Assembly (NCBI GenBank): GCA_003056245.1
Contig: MVDH01000003.1
Coordinates: forward strand, 546,156-610,155
Direction of reading: 5' to 3'
Origin: Cellvibrio sp. 79
GTDB lineage: Bacteria > Pseudomonadota > Gammaproteobacteria > Pseudomonadales > Cellvibrionaceae
DNA length: 64,000 bases
A model generated the notes under the pieces. That model did not search any database. It was not told the DNA's origin and saw nothing but the letters and a program-made list of their open reading frames with translations. Positions 1-7,921 of this stretch are shown piece after piece (position 1 is the first letter of the stretch; each line of letters opens with the position of its first letter). Both the position numbers and the translations under genes were made by a program.

Positions 1-810
1 TGCGGCGACATTGGCTTTCGATTGGCTCAGCACCTTAATCCGGATGCCTATCAAATCACGGGTATTCGACGCCATTGCCCGCCAGATACTTCCAAAATTC
101 GTTATCAATCATGTGATGCACAAGATCTGTCGGCACTTAAAAAAACATTGAAGGAAGGCTTTAATATTATCGTAATCACCATGACGCCCGCGGAGCGAAG
201 TGATGCGGGCTATGAACAAGCTTACGTCCATACCTGCCGGAATCTGATAAGTGCTTTAACTGACGCCAAACATCAACCCGAGCTGGTTATTTTTGTCTCC
301 AGCACAGCAGTTTATGCGCAGGATGACGGCTCATGGGTAGATGAAAGCTCCCCCGCAGAGCCATTAAATTTTTCCGGAAAGCGCTTGCTGGAGGCCGAAG
401 CCATTATCCGCAATAGCGGATTTCCCAATGCATTGGTACGTTTTAGCGGCATTTATGGGCCGGGCCGCACCAGACTTATTGAGCAAGTAAAACAGAAGCG
501 AGCTTCCGCCAGCTCTGCCTATACCAACCGAATTCACGCGGAAGATTGCGCAGGCTTTCTAGCGCATCTGATCAATCGGCGTGAATCTTTAGCTCCAGTT
601 TACATCGCCACAGATTCTGCGCCGGTGCCAATGGTGGAAGTAGTCAGCTGGATTGCGGAACAACTTGGCATTGGAGATTTCCTTTCACCGGAAGCCACTA
701 ACGAACGCGGAAATAAAAAGCTGAGCAACGCATTGATGCTGGCAAGCGGCTACACGCTTCGTTATGAAACCTGGCAAAAAGGCTATACCGAGATGCTCAA
801 CGAAACATAA
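1..810 (+). CDS. YeeZ-like NAD(P)-dependent SDR-family reductase/epimerase, 5' partial
   Basis: The reading frame is open from base 1 and begins inside a Rossmann nucleotide-binding motif (C-G-D-I-G-x-R-L-A), so the true start lies upstream. A TTG at position 22 is in frame, but it falls after the dinucleotide loop and cannot be the real start. Further on there is an S-S-T-A-V-Y-x-Q segment followed by G-x-W-V-D-E, the pattern of the YeeZ/atypical SDR group, and an F-S-G-K-R-L-L-E-A-E stretch typical of extended SDR proteins. The fold implies NAD(P) binding and oxidoreductase or epimerase chemistry on an unknown substrate. It stands alone and is closed by a hairpin terminator. Confidence 0.8.
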   Translation, partial: CGDIGFRLAQHLNPDAYQITGIRRHCPPDTSKIRYQSCDAQDLSALKKTLKEGFNIIVITMTPAERSDAGYEQAYVHTCRNLISALTDAKHQPELVIFVSSTAVYAQDDGSWVDESSPAEPLNFSGKRLLEAEAIIRNSGFPNALVRFSGIYGPGRTRLIEQVKQKRASASSAYTNRIHAEDCAGFLAHLINRRESLAPVYIATDSAPVPMVEVVSWIAEQLGIGDFLSPEATNERGNKKLSNALMLASGYTLRYETWQKGYTEMLNET

Positions 811-814
811 GAAC

Positions 815-847
815 AAAAAAACCCGGACCAGTGCCGGGTTTTTTTAT
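815..847 (+). terminator. Rho-independent terminator, likely bidirectional
   Basis: An AACCCGG / CCGGGTT stem is preceded by an A-run and followed by a T-run. It lies between the convergent YeeZ-like and OmpA-type genes and can serve both strands. Confidence 0.85.
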
Positions 848-864
848 GACTCCCAAAACCAGAA

Positions 865-1902
865 TTACTTGGTTTCAGTTTTGGTCACTGCGGTAGATAC
901 CTGACCCACTACACGACGGTTTTGTTCGCGACCAGGAGCAGTAGTGTTATCTGCAACAGGCTTGGCTTCACCGTAACCAATCGCCTTCACACGATCTGCA
1001 CTAATGTTGTACTTGGTAATCAGTGACGCTTTTACCGAATCAGCACGGCTTTGTGACAGTTTCTGGTTGTATGCATCAGAACCCTGGCTGTCGGTATGAC
1101 CTTCAACAGTTACCACTGTGTCAGCATATTGGTTCATGAAAGTAGCCAGCTTAGCCACTTCGCCTTCAAATTCCGGCTTGATGATCGCTTTAGCGGTATC
1201 GAAAGTGATTTTCAGCTCAATCGATACAGTCTCGGTCAACTTCAATGAACAACCAACCGCATCAACCTTATGGGTTTTTGGGGTGTCAGGGCACTGGTCT
1301 TTTGAATCCAGCACGCCATCACCGTCAGAATCTTTCTCTGGCTCCGGAGCGACAACTACTGGCGCGGCTTTAACAGGCGCAGGTGAACCACCGAACAGGT
1401 AGCTGATACCAGCATTCAAGGCCAAGTCGGTGTATTCGTTATCCAGGCTATTGAATGCACGCACATCAGTGCGGAATTCCCAATTGCCACCCAGATTACG
1501 CTTAACACCAGCACCCAGATTTAACAGGGTATCGCGATGGGATTCATCGTTATCCCACTCGATTTCCTGGTCGCCTACACCAAAAGCAACATAGGGGCGC
1601 CACAGGCTTTCAGTGTTGATGTGATACAGAGCATCCAAACGATATTGGGTACCATCAGCATCTACACCACCAGACTGGGTCTCTGTGCTGTAACGGCTGG
1701 CGACTGCATCCAAAGTCCAGTTTTCATCCAAAACATAACCAAACCCCAAACCCCAGGTGTTGGCATCTTCGATAGGCTCTTCAAAGAAAGTACGGCCAAA
1801 GTCGGCGTGAACTTCGAATTTATGGTTATCGGCGCTGGCACCGGCAGAAATTGCAGCAATAGCGGCAGACAAGGCTAATACGTGTGTGTTTTTTATGGCC
1901 AT
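865..1902 (-). CDS. OmpA/OprF-family outer membrane protein
   Basis: The start is the ATG at 1902: it has a GGAG site just upstream and opens a clear signal peptide (MAIKNTHVLALSAAIAA...) with an A-S-A cleavage site. The 9-codon-plus extension further upstream lacks a ribosome site. The mature protein has an N-terminal eight-stranded beta-barrel region, an Ala/Pro linker, and a calcium-binding thrombospondin-3-like repeat (D-S-D-G-D-G-V). The C-terminal OmpA peptidoglycan-binding domain shows T-V-E-G-H-T-D-S and N-Q-x-L-S-x-x-R-A. The likely role is a structural porin tethering the outer membrane to peptidoglycan. It is monocistronic. About 345 residues, normal for OprF-like proteins. Confidence 0.9.
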   Translation of the reverse strand: MAIKNTHVLALSAAIAAISAGASADNHKFEVHADFGRTFFEEPIEDANTWGLGFGYVLDENWTLDAVASRYSTETQSGGVDADGTQYRLDALYHINTESLWRPYVAFGVGDQEIEWDNDESHRDTLLNLGAGVKRNLGGNWEFRTDVRAFNSLDNEYTDLALNAGISYLFGGSPAPVKAAPVVVAPEPEKDSDGDGVLDSKDQCPDTPKTHKVDAVGCSLKLTETVSIELKITFDTAKAIIKPEFEGEVAKLATFMNQYADTVVTVEGHTDSQGSDAYNQKLSQSRADSVKASLITKYNISADRVKAIGYGEAKPVADNTTAPGREQNRRVVGQVSTAVTKTETK

Positions 1903-1990
1903 TTCGTTCTCCGTTGAAAAATAGCGAGGTTCCAAAAAGACAATCTGGTTATCTTTAATTGATCGAGAACCACAGACTGCGAAAAATTAA

Positions 1991-2015
1991 GACCGTTACC
2001 GATCCGTAAAGTTAC
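1991..2015 (-). promoter_or_regulatory. possible ECF-sigma (SigX-like) promoter of the OmpA-type gene
   Basis: On the minus strand GTAAC is followed after 15 bases by CGGTC, resembling the -35 GTAAC / -10 CGTC pattern associated with SigX control of oprF in Pseudomonas. The -10 match is imperfect and the assignment is weak. Confidence 0.25.
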
Positions 2016-2085
2016 ACCTGCTGAATTCCGTTTCATGATTATTTTCAGGTGCTTACCTTAGCAAATTAAAGCGATATATGCCAAT

Positions 2086-2832
2086 TTACGCTGTTTTTTT
2101 GAACAACAAATCCCAAACCCCATGACCGAGGCGCTCACCGCGTTTTTCAAATTTAGTGACCGGACGGTAATCTGGCCTAGGAGCGAAACCGGTTTCCGTG
2201 AAGTCTGTCGCAAAACCTGTCGCACTATTCATTACTTCCAGCATATGTTCGGCATAAGGTTGCCAGTCAGTTGCCATATGCAGAACGCCATCCATTTTTA
2301 GTTTCGGACGCAATTTCTGGATAAACGCGGGCTGGACAATCCTCCGCTTGTGGTGCTTTTTCTTATGCCATGGATCCGGAAAGTACAACTGCAACCGGTC
2401 AATGCTGCCATCGGGAATACAATCTTCCAGGACATCCATTGCATCAGCCATATATACCCGCAGATTGCTTAACCCTTGCTGACTGGCAGTACTTATTAAT
2501 CGGCCAACGCCCGGTGGATGCACTTCAATGCCGATGAAGTTCTTATCCGGCTCATTCGCAGCCATTTCCAACAGGGAGTCACCCATTCCAAAACCGATTT
2601 CAATTACCAACGGCGCTTGCCGGCCGAAAACCACGTCAGGATTGATAGCACCATTAAATAAGCTTAAGCCCATTCCTGGCCAATACTTATCAAATGCGTT
2701 TTTCTGGCCAACAGTAATACGGCCGGCACGAATCACAAAACTGCGGATGGATTTGGGTTTAAATTCAGGCTTGATAAGAAAGCCTTCCTCACCGCTTTCA
2801 AGGTCGGGAGTTAGTTCGGGAAGCTCAGACAT
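2086..2832 (-). CDS. trmB: tRNA (guanine-N7-)-methyltransferase TrmB
   Basis: This enzyme puts the N7-methyl group on G46 of tRNA variable loops using S-adenosylmethionine. The SAM motif I-G-F-G-M-G-D-S lies near residue 79, and the family signature F-P-D-P-W-H-K-K-K-H-H-K-R-R is near residue 151. The C-terminal T-K-F-E-x-R-G segment binds tRNA. The 248-residue length is normal for the family. It lies 30 bases downstream of the DUF423 gene on the same strand and could be co-transcribed with it. Confidence 0.95.
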   Translation of the reverse strand: MSELPELTPDLESGEEGFLIKPEFKPKSIRSFVIRAGRITVGQKNAFDKYWPGMGLSLFNGAINPDVVFGRQAPLVIEIGFGMGDSLLEMAANEPDKNFIGIEVHPPGVGRLISTASQQGLSNLRVYMADAMDVLEDCIPDGSIDRLQLYFPDPWHKKKHHKRRIVQPAFIQKLRPKLKMDGVLHMATDWQPYAEHMLEVMNSATGFATDFTETGFAPRPDYRPVTKFEKRGERLGHGVWDLLFKKTA

Positions 2833-2862
2833 AAGGAAGTTCAGATAAATAAGAGAGAAATA

Positions 2863-3246
2863 TCAGGATTCGGATTTCATTCGCCAGCCAGCAACAGCCA
2901 GCAATACCCAACCCACAAGAAAAAACAGACCACCTAACGGCGTTACCGGCCCCAACCAACGCGGTGCCCCCATCGCCAAGGCGTATAGACTGCCGCTAAA
3001 CATCAGGCTGCCCAGTATAAAGGCGCAGCCGCTGGCTTTTAACCCCGCTGTAGCAGGTTTATGGATTAACAGAAACGCTACAATCAGAATTGCTAATGCA
3101 TGATACATCTGGTATTGGACCCCGGTTTTGACGACGTCAATCATTTCCGGTGCCAGCACCTTATTTAAACCATGCGCAGCAAAAGCCCCTACAACTACAG
3201 CAAAAAAGCCGCTAAAGGCGGCGATAATAATATAAAAGCGGGCCAC
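2863..3246 (-). CDS. DUF423 family inner-membrane protein (YgdD-like)
   Basis: A small four-helix membrane protein of about 127 residues, with the G-A-F-A-A-H-G-L signature and a C-terminal G-G-x-x-F-L-V-G-W segment typical of DUF423. The biochemical role is unknown. A GTG at 3261 also fits the frame, but the GTG at 3246 is preferred: AGAGG sits seven bases before it and it leads straight into the first hydrophobic helix (A-R-F-Y-I-I-I-A-A-F). It is probably co-transcribed with trmB and is separated from rpoH by a strong terminator. Confidence 0.85.
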   Translation of the reverse strand: MARFYIIIAAFSGFFAVVVGAFAAHGLNKVLAPEMIDVVKTGVQYQMYHALAILIVAFLLIHKPATAGLKASGCAFILGSLMFSGSLYALAMGAPRWLGPVTPLGGLFFLVGWVLLAVAGWRMKSES

Positions 3247-3290
3247 AGAATTGCCTCTCACCTATCAATATCAAGAACATCGCAACAATA

Positions 3291-3317
3291 AAAAAGCCGC
3301 GCGTGGCGCGGCTTTTT
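3291..3317 (-). terminator. rpoH terminator
   Basis: A perfect 12-bp stem AAAAAGCCGCGC / GCGCGGCTTTTT closes on a three-base loop. It is symmetrical, so it also works on the other strand, and it lies just after the rpoH stop. Confidence 0.9.
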
Positions 3318-3336
3318 AAGCGATAAATAACTTTAA

Positions 3337-4197
3337 TCAAGCTTCAAGCATCATGGTTTTCACTTTATTCATCGCATTTTTTTCCAACTGGCGAATACGT
3401 TCTGCAGATACTCCATATTCTGCGGCCAAGTCGTGCAATGTCGCCTTATCATCGTTCAACCAACGGCGCTGCAAAATAACGCGGCTGCGATCATCGAGCT
3501 TTTCCAACGCTTTTTCCAAACCATTCACGTTGGATTCCTCCCAGTTGGACTCTTCCAAACGTAGTGCAGGATCATAACGGTTGTCTTCCAGATAATGAGC
3601 CGGAGCTACGTAATTATCATCTTCGTCATCTTCACCCGCATCAAAACCCGCATCATAAGAGGCGAGGCGACCTTCCATCTCGCGCACTTGTTTGACATCT
3701 ACACCCAGATCCTGAGCAACGGCCTGAGCCTCATCATTGCTTAACCACGCAAGACGCTTTTTAGCACCACGCAAATTGAAGAATAATTTGCGCTGCGCCT
3801 TAGTGGTGGCGATTTTAACAATGCGCCAATTGCGCAGAATAAATTCGTGAATCTCGGCTTTGATCCAGTGAACAGCAAATGAAACCAAACGCACGCCCTT
3901 GTCCGGGTCGAAGCGTTTTACTGCTTTCATCAAGCCGACATTACCTTCCTGAACCAGATCACCAAGAGGCAAACCATAGCCATTATAGGAACGGGCGATA
4001 TGCACAACAAAACGCAGGTGCGCCATAACCAGTTTACGGGCAGCGTCAAGATTGCCATTTTGATTCAGGTCACGTGCCAGCTCTTGCTCTTCTTCTACAG
4101 TAAGAATTGAAAAGTTGCTAACCGCTTGAACATAGGCATTCAGGTTTGCACCGGGGGCAAGGATGCCTATAGGTTGCAGACTTGTGCTTGTGCTCAT
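3337..4197 (-). CDS. rpoH: RNA polymerase heat-shock sigma factor RpoH (sigma-32)
   Basis: Directs RNA polymerase to heat-shock promoters. The ATG at 4197 is chosen because GGAGG lies just before it; the 20-codon upstream extension has no support. Region 2 has [12 protein letters not shown] and [14 protein letters not shown], and the RpoH box Q-R-K-L-F-F-N-L-R is intact. Region 4.2 carries a helix-turn-helix ([19 protein letters not shown]). At about 286 residues it is full length. It follows ftsYEX, as in many gammaproteobacteria. No sigma-32 or thermosensor structure could be read with confidence. Confidence 0.97.
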   Translation of the reverse strand: MSTSTSLQPIGILAPGANLNAYVQAVSNFSILTVEEEQELARDLNQNGNLDAARKLVMAHLRFVVHIARSYNGYGLPLGDLVQEGNVGLMKAVKRFDPDKGVRLVSFAVHWIKAEIHEFILRNWRIVKIATTKAQRKLFFNLRGAKKRLAWLSNDEAQAVAQDLGVDVKQVREMEGRLASYDAGFDAGEDDEDDNYVAPAHYLEDNRYDPALRLEESNWEESNVNGLEKALEKLDDRSRVILQRRWLNDDKATLHDLAAEYGVSAERIRQLEKNAMNKVKTMMLEA

Positions 4198-4316
4198 GAT
4201 TACCTCCAGTAACAGTGTGGCCCGAGTGTAACACCTGATTATTTGTTCCGCCAGCATCGAAAAAGTTCACTGAACGGGGATTTTGCACCACTTCACAACC
4301 CCGTTCACTATGGGGA

Positions 4317-5390
4317 TTAACGCGGCTGAATCAAGTACAGGTGACGTGTAACTGCTATCCAGGCGCCCAATAGACCGGTAATTCCTGCAATCAGGATCAA
4401 TTGCAGGCTCTCGATTAAATCCAGGCCTTGTAAACGGAAACTACTTTGGTAGAGATCCGCCAGTTGCGTAACCGGAGCTGATAACCACCAAAAACCTACT
4501 GCAAGAATGATTGCGGCCACAATACCTCCTCCTACACCGTACCAGAGGCCGGTGTAGAGAAATGGGCGACGCACATAAGCATCTGTAGCACCAACCAATT
4601 TGACCACCAGGATTTCATCGCGGCGATTTTCGATAGCCATCCGAATAGTATTGCCGATAACTAACAACACCCCTAACGCCAGCAGCCCTGCCAACGCCAC
4701 GACAAAGCGCTCTGCAATCGTAATGAATTGGTGCAAGCGTTTAACCCACAACATATCCAGCCGCACATCTGCCACTAATGGATCAGCAATCAACGCCTGC
4801 TGGAGAGAATTGAGAATGTCCGGCGCATTTCCGCCAATTTTTGGCTTGATCAGGATTACTGGCGGTAAGGGATTTTCATCCAGGTGATTGGCTAATTCGC
4901 CCAATCCGGATCCGCGCTTGAATTCTTCCAGCGCTTGCTCCGAAGAAACGTAAGTTGCCTGGGCCACGTCCGGCCGCTTGGCCCAACGAACGCGCAAGTC
5001 CTGCGCCTGGGTGGCACTGGTGTCTTGTTTGAGGAATACCGAAATTTGGCTGGAATCCTGCCAGGTTTGGCCAATTTGCTGGACATTGCCAAATACAACA
5101 AATAACGCAGCAGGCAAGGCGACGGCGATGGCGATAACCAACCAGGTCATCAGGCTTTGCAGCGGCGTTTCCAGCAAACGCAACAAACTCTCAATGGCCG
5201 AGTTACTGTGATGGGCGCTCCAGGCATCCAACTTGTCGCGCCAGGACGTTTTACTTTGTACAGCGCCCTGGGTACGCATCGCTGCTCGCGGTTCAGGGCG
5301 CGCAGGCTCACGCACCGCACGCTCGCTGCGATTGATGGTAGCGCCCATTCGATTCGGACGGCGTTCGGGTTTTGGTTTTTGTGGACTCAC
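4317..5390 (-). CDS. ftsX: cell division protein FtsX (permease-like)
   Basis: Inner-membrane partner of FtsE. The FtsEX complex is recruited to the septum and activates peptidoglycan amidases through periplasmic coupling. The protein has a long basic Pro/Arg-rich cytoplasmic N-terminus (about residues 1-75), a first membrane helix near 82-105, a periplasmic domain, and three C-terminal helices with the FtsX signature around E-N-R-R-D-E-I-L-V-V-K-L-V-G-A-T. Its ATG overlaps the ftsE stop by four bases, indicating translational coupling. Length 357 residues is normal. Confidence 0.96.
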   Translation of the reverse strand: MSPQKPKPERRPNRMGATINRSERAVREPARPEPRAAMRTQGAVQSKTSWRDKLDAWSAHHSNSAIESLLRLLETPLQSLMTWLVIAIAVALPAALFVVFGNVQQIGQTWQDSSQISVFLKQDTSATQAQDLRVRWAKRPDVAQATYVSSEQALEEFKRGSGLGELANHLDENPLPPVILIKPKIGGNAPDILNSLQQALIADPLVADVRLDMLWVKRLHQFITIAERFVVALAGLLALGVLLVIGNTIRMAIENRRDEILVVKLVGATDAYVRRPFLYTGLWYGVGGGIVAAIILAVGFWWLSAPVTQLADLYQSSFRLQGLDLIESLQLILIAGITGLLGAWIAVTRHLYLIQPR

Positions 5391-6055
5391 CAGAGCACCC
5401 CATCATGTACCAACTTGCCCTGCACCAGGCCGAGCACGCGTTTGTTCATTCGTTTGAGTAGTTCCACATCATGGGTGGCGATCATCACCGTTGTTCCCAC
5501 TTCGTTGAACTGGCGGAATAAGGTCATGATTTCATTGGACAATTCCGGATCGAGATTACCCGTTGGTTCATCGGCCAATAGCAACGTAGGTTTGTTTACG
5601 ACGGCGCGCGCAATACCTACCCGCTGCTGCTCGCCACCGGAAAGCATAATGGGATTGCTACGTTCTTTATCCAGCAAATCCACCTTGTCGAGCGCGGCGC
5701 GCACCCGCTTGCCTATTTCCTGATGGGGATAGCCCGCGACTTGCAGAGGTAAAGCGACATTGTCGTAAACAGTGCGATCAAATAGCAATTGGTGATTCTG
5801 GAAAACCACGCCGATGTTACGGCGAAAGTAAGGCAGTTGGCTTTTTGGCATCTGCGCCAGGTGATGCCCATCGACAAATACGTTGCCATTGGACGGATGC
5901 TCCATCAGCAGGATCATCTTCATAAGCGTACTCTTCCCTGCGCCAGAATGGCCGGTCAGAAATAGCATCTCGCCTGCTTCTACTTCAAAGTCCACACGCG
6001 CCAGAGCTTCGTAACCCGTGTCATAGCGCTTGCTTACATGTTCGAATCGAATCAC
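5387..6055 (-). CDS. ftsE: cell division ATP-binding protein FtsE
   Basis: ABC-type ATPase of the FtsEX divisome complex. Walker A is G-H-S-G-A-G-K-S-T, the signature motif L-S-G-G-E-Q-Q-R-V, and Walker B L-L-L-A-D-E-P-T-G-N-L-D. The GTG at 6055 is preferred over a TTG six bases upstream: AGGA lies at proper spacing and the protein then begins M-I-R-F-E-H-V-S-K like other FtsE proteins. It is the middle gene of the ftsY-ftsE-ftsX operon. About 222 residues. Confidence 0.96.
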   Translation of the reverse strand: MIRFEHVSKRYDTGYEALARVDFEVEAGEMLFLTGHSGAGKSTLMKMILLMEHPSNGNVFVDGHHLAQMPKSQLPYFRRNIGVVFQNHQLLFDRTVYDNVALPLQVAGYPHQEIGKRVRAALDKVDLLDKERSNPIMLSGGEQQRVGIARAVVNKPTLLLADEPTGNLDPELSNEIMTLFRQFNEVGTTVMIATHDVELLKRMNKRVLGLVQGKLVHDGVLW

Positions 6056-6070
6056 AACCAATCCTGTGTA

Positions 6071-7192
6071 TTAATTAGCATCGCCCTGGTTAAACAAGGC
6101 TTTGATAAAGGGTTCGGCAGCAAACGGCTGAAGATCATCAACCGACTCGCCCACACCGATAAAACGCACCGGCAACCCGAATTTTTTACTCAATGCGAAA
6201 ATAACCCCGCCTTTGGCAGTGCCGTCCAGCTTGGTTAGCACCAGGCCGGTAACGCCCGCGGAATCACGGAATTGTTCTGCCTGGTTCACCGCGTTTTGAC
6301 CGGTACCGGCATCCAGCACCAACAGCACTTCGTGCGGCGCCGATCCGTCCACCTTGGCCATAACGCGTTTGACCTTGGCGAGTTCTTCCATTAAATGGCT
6401 TTTGTTATGCAAACGACCCGCAGTATCAGCAATTACCACATCTATTCCACGTGCTTTGGCAGCATTCAACGCATCGTAAATAACCGAGGCGGAATCCGCA
6501 CCCGTATGCTGGGCGACAACCGGCACATTATTGCGCTCACCCCAGACTTGCAGTTGTTCGACCGCCGCGGCGCGGAAAGTATCCCCCGCCGCCAACATGA
6601 CCTTTTTACCTTCTATCTGCAGGCGCTTGGCGAGTTTACCGATAGTTGTAGTCTTCCCTACCCCATTTACCCCGACGACCAGAATGACATATGGTGTTTT
6701 AGCGGTATCGATCACCAACGGTTGCTCGGCTGGGCTCAACAGGTCCGCAAGCAGCTCGCGCAAGGCTTTATAAAGCGCATCAGCATCATTCAATTGCTTC
6801 CGGGCAACGCGGGCAGTGAGGTTATCGATAATCTCACTGGTTGCTTCCATCCCCACATCGGCGAGCAAGAGCTGGGTTTCAAGCTCCTCAAATAATTCCT
6901 CATCGATAGTTTTACGACCTAGGAATAGATTGCCCAAGCCTTCAGCAAAATGGCTCGATGTACGGCTTAACCCTTGTTTGATCCGTGCAAAAAAGCCAAG
7001 TTTGGCCGGTGCACCGTCAGGAGCTGGAGTATCAGGCACCGTTACCGGTTCTGCCTGAATTTCCGGCTGCGGCTCAGGTTGGGGTTGGATTTCCGGTAGC
7101 CCTGGTTGTGCAACCGCAGCCTCTTGGGGAGTGGTTTCAACCGCTTTTTCAGCGTCCGGCTTTTCAGATTTTTTAAACAGATTGAAAAACAT
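6071..7192 (-). CDS. ftsY: signal recognition particle receptor FtsY
   Basis: SRP receptor GTPase that brings ribosome-SRP complexes to the membrane. The N-terminal acidic, Pro/Gln/Glu-rich A domain (about residues 1-75) contains imperfect Q-P-E-P-type repeats. The NG domain follows with G1 G-V-N-G-V-G-K-T-T-T, the insertion box D-T-F-R-A-A-A, G3 D-T-A-G-R and G4 T-K-L-D-G-T-A-K-G-G. First gene of ftsYEX; 15 bases separate it from the ftsE start. Full length at 373 residues. Confidence 0.97.
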   Translation of the reverse strand: MFFNLFKKSEKPDAEKAVETTPQEAAVAQPGLPEIQPQPEPQPEIQAEPVTVPDTPAPDGAPAKLGFFARIKQGLSRTSSHFAEGLGNLFLGRKTIDEELFEELETQLLLADVGMEATSEIIDNLTARVARKQLNDADALYKALRELLADLLSPAEQPLVIDTAKTPYVILVVGVNGVGKTTTIGKLAKRLQIEGKKVMLAAGDTFRAAAVEQLQVWGERNNVPVVAQHTGADSASVIYDALNAAKARGIDVVIADTAGRLHNKSHLMEELAKVKRVMAKVDGSAPHEVLLVLDAGTGQNAVNQAEQFRDSAGVTGLVLTKLDGTAKGGVIFALSKKFGLPVRFIGVGESVDDLQPFAAEPFIKALFNQGDAN

Positions 7193-7300
7193 AATCGTAA
7201 TCTGGGGAGTTTCGGGGAAGAATCCGGTTGGCCAAACGTTTTGGCCAAGGCGATAAAGGCGCTATCCTACCACTTATATTCACCTCTGCGAGCGAAGACC

Positions 7301-7921
7301 TTGTCCAGACCCGGCACCAAACCTGCAAAATCCCCCACAAATTCCGTCAAAGGCCCTAACCAATTGCGCATCATTGGCGGCAATTGGCGCGGACGAAAAT
7401 TAGGCTTTCCTGATGTTGATGGTTTGCGCCCTACTGGTGATCGCATCCGTGAGACGTTATTTAACTGGCTGGCGCCGGATATCCAGGGTGCGCGTTGCCT
7501 GGATTTATTTGCCGGCTCAGGGGCTTTAGGGTTAGAAGCTTTATCGCGCGGGGCGGGGGAAAGTGTGCTGGTTGAAAAACACCCGTTAGCAGCGCAATCG
7601 TTAACTAAAAATCTAGCGTTATTAAATGCCCAACATGCCAACGTCATTAATACCGACGCATTTACCTATTTAGCGAATACTGGCGTGCAACCGGCGTTTA
7701 ATATTGTCTTTATTGATCCACCATTTCAGTTGGACCTCTGGCAGAAAACCATTGATTTGCTCGCACAAGGCGATTTGCTTGCAGAAGGTTGCGCTATTTA
7801 CGTCGAGTCAGGAATAAAAGACGATTTTCAGGTGCCGGCGAACTGGACTCTGCACCGGGACAAAACAACCGCTAACCTTCGTTACCGGTTGTTTTATCGA
7901 TCTGAGCAGGCATTAAAGTGA
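7301..7921 (+). CDS. rsmD: 16S rRNA (guanine966-N2)-methyltransferase RsmD
   Basis: Methylates G966 of 16S rRNA. SAM motif L-D-L-F-A-G-S-G-A-L-G-L-E-A and catalytic D-P-P-F are present; the N-terminus has the family's Q-L-R-I-I-G-G-x-W-R-G-R-K pattern. The frame stays open far upstream across ftsY, but family length (about 200 residues) puts the start near the TTG at 7301, giving 206 residues. The ribosome site there is poor, so the exact start is uncertain. It is divergent from ftsY, the usual arrangement. The last nine bases overlap the end of the convergent carbohydrate-binding gene. Confidence 0.92.
   Translation: MSRPGTKPAKSPTNSVKGPNQLRIIGGNWRGRKLGFPDVDGLRPTGDRIRETLFNWLAPDIQGARCLDLFAGSGALGLEALSRGAGESVLVEKHPLAAQSLTKNLALLNAQHANVINTDAFTYLANTGVQPAFNIVFIDPPFQLDLWQKTIDLLAQGDLLAEGCAIYVESGIKDDFQVPANWTLHRDKTTANLRYRLFYRSEQALK

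Noticed and set aside
5157..5723. Plus-strand 188-residue frame across ftsX/ftsE
   Set aside because: Antisense to two clearly identified genes; no recognisable motifs.
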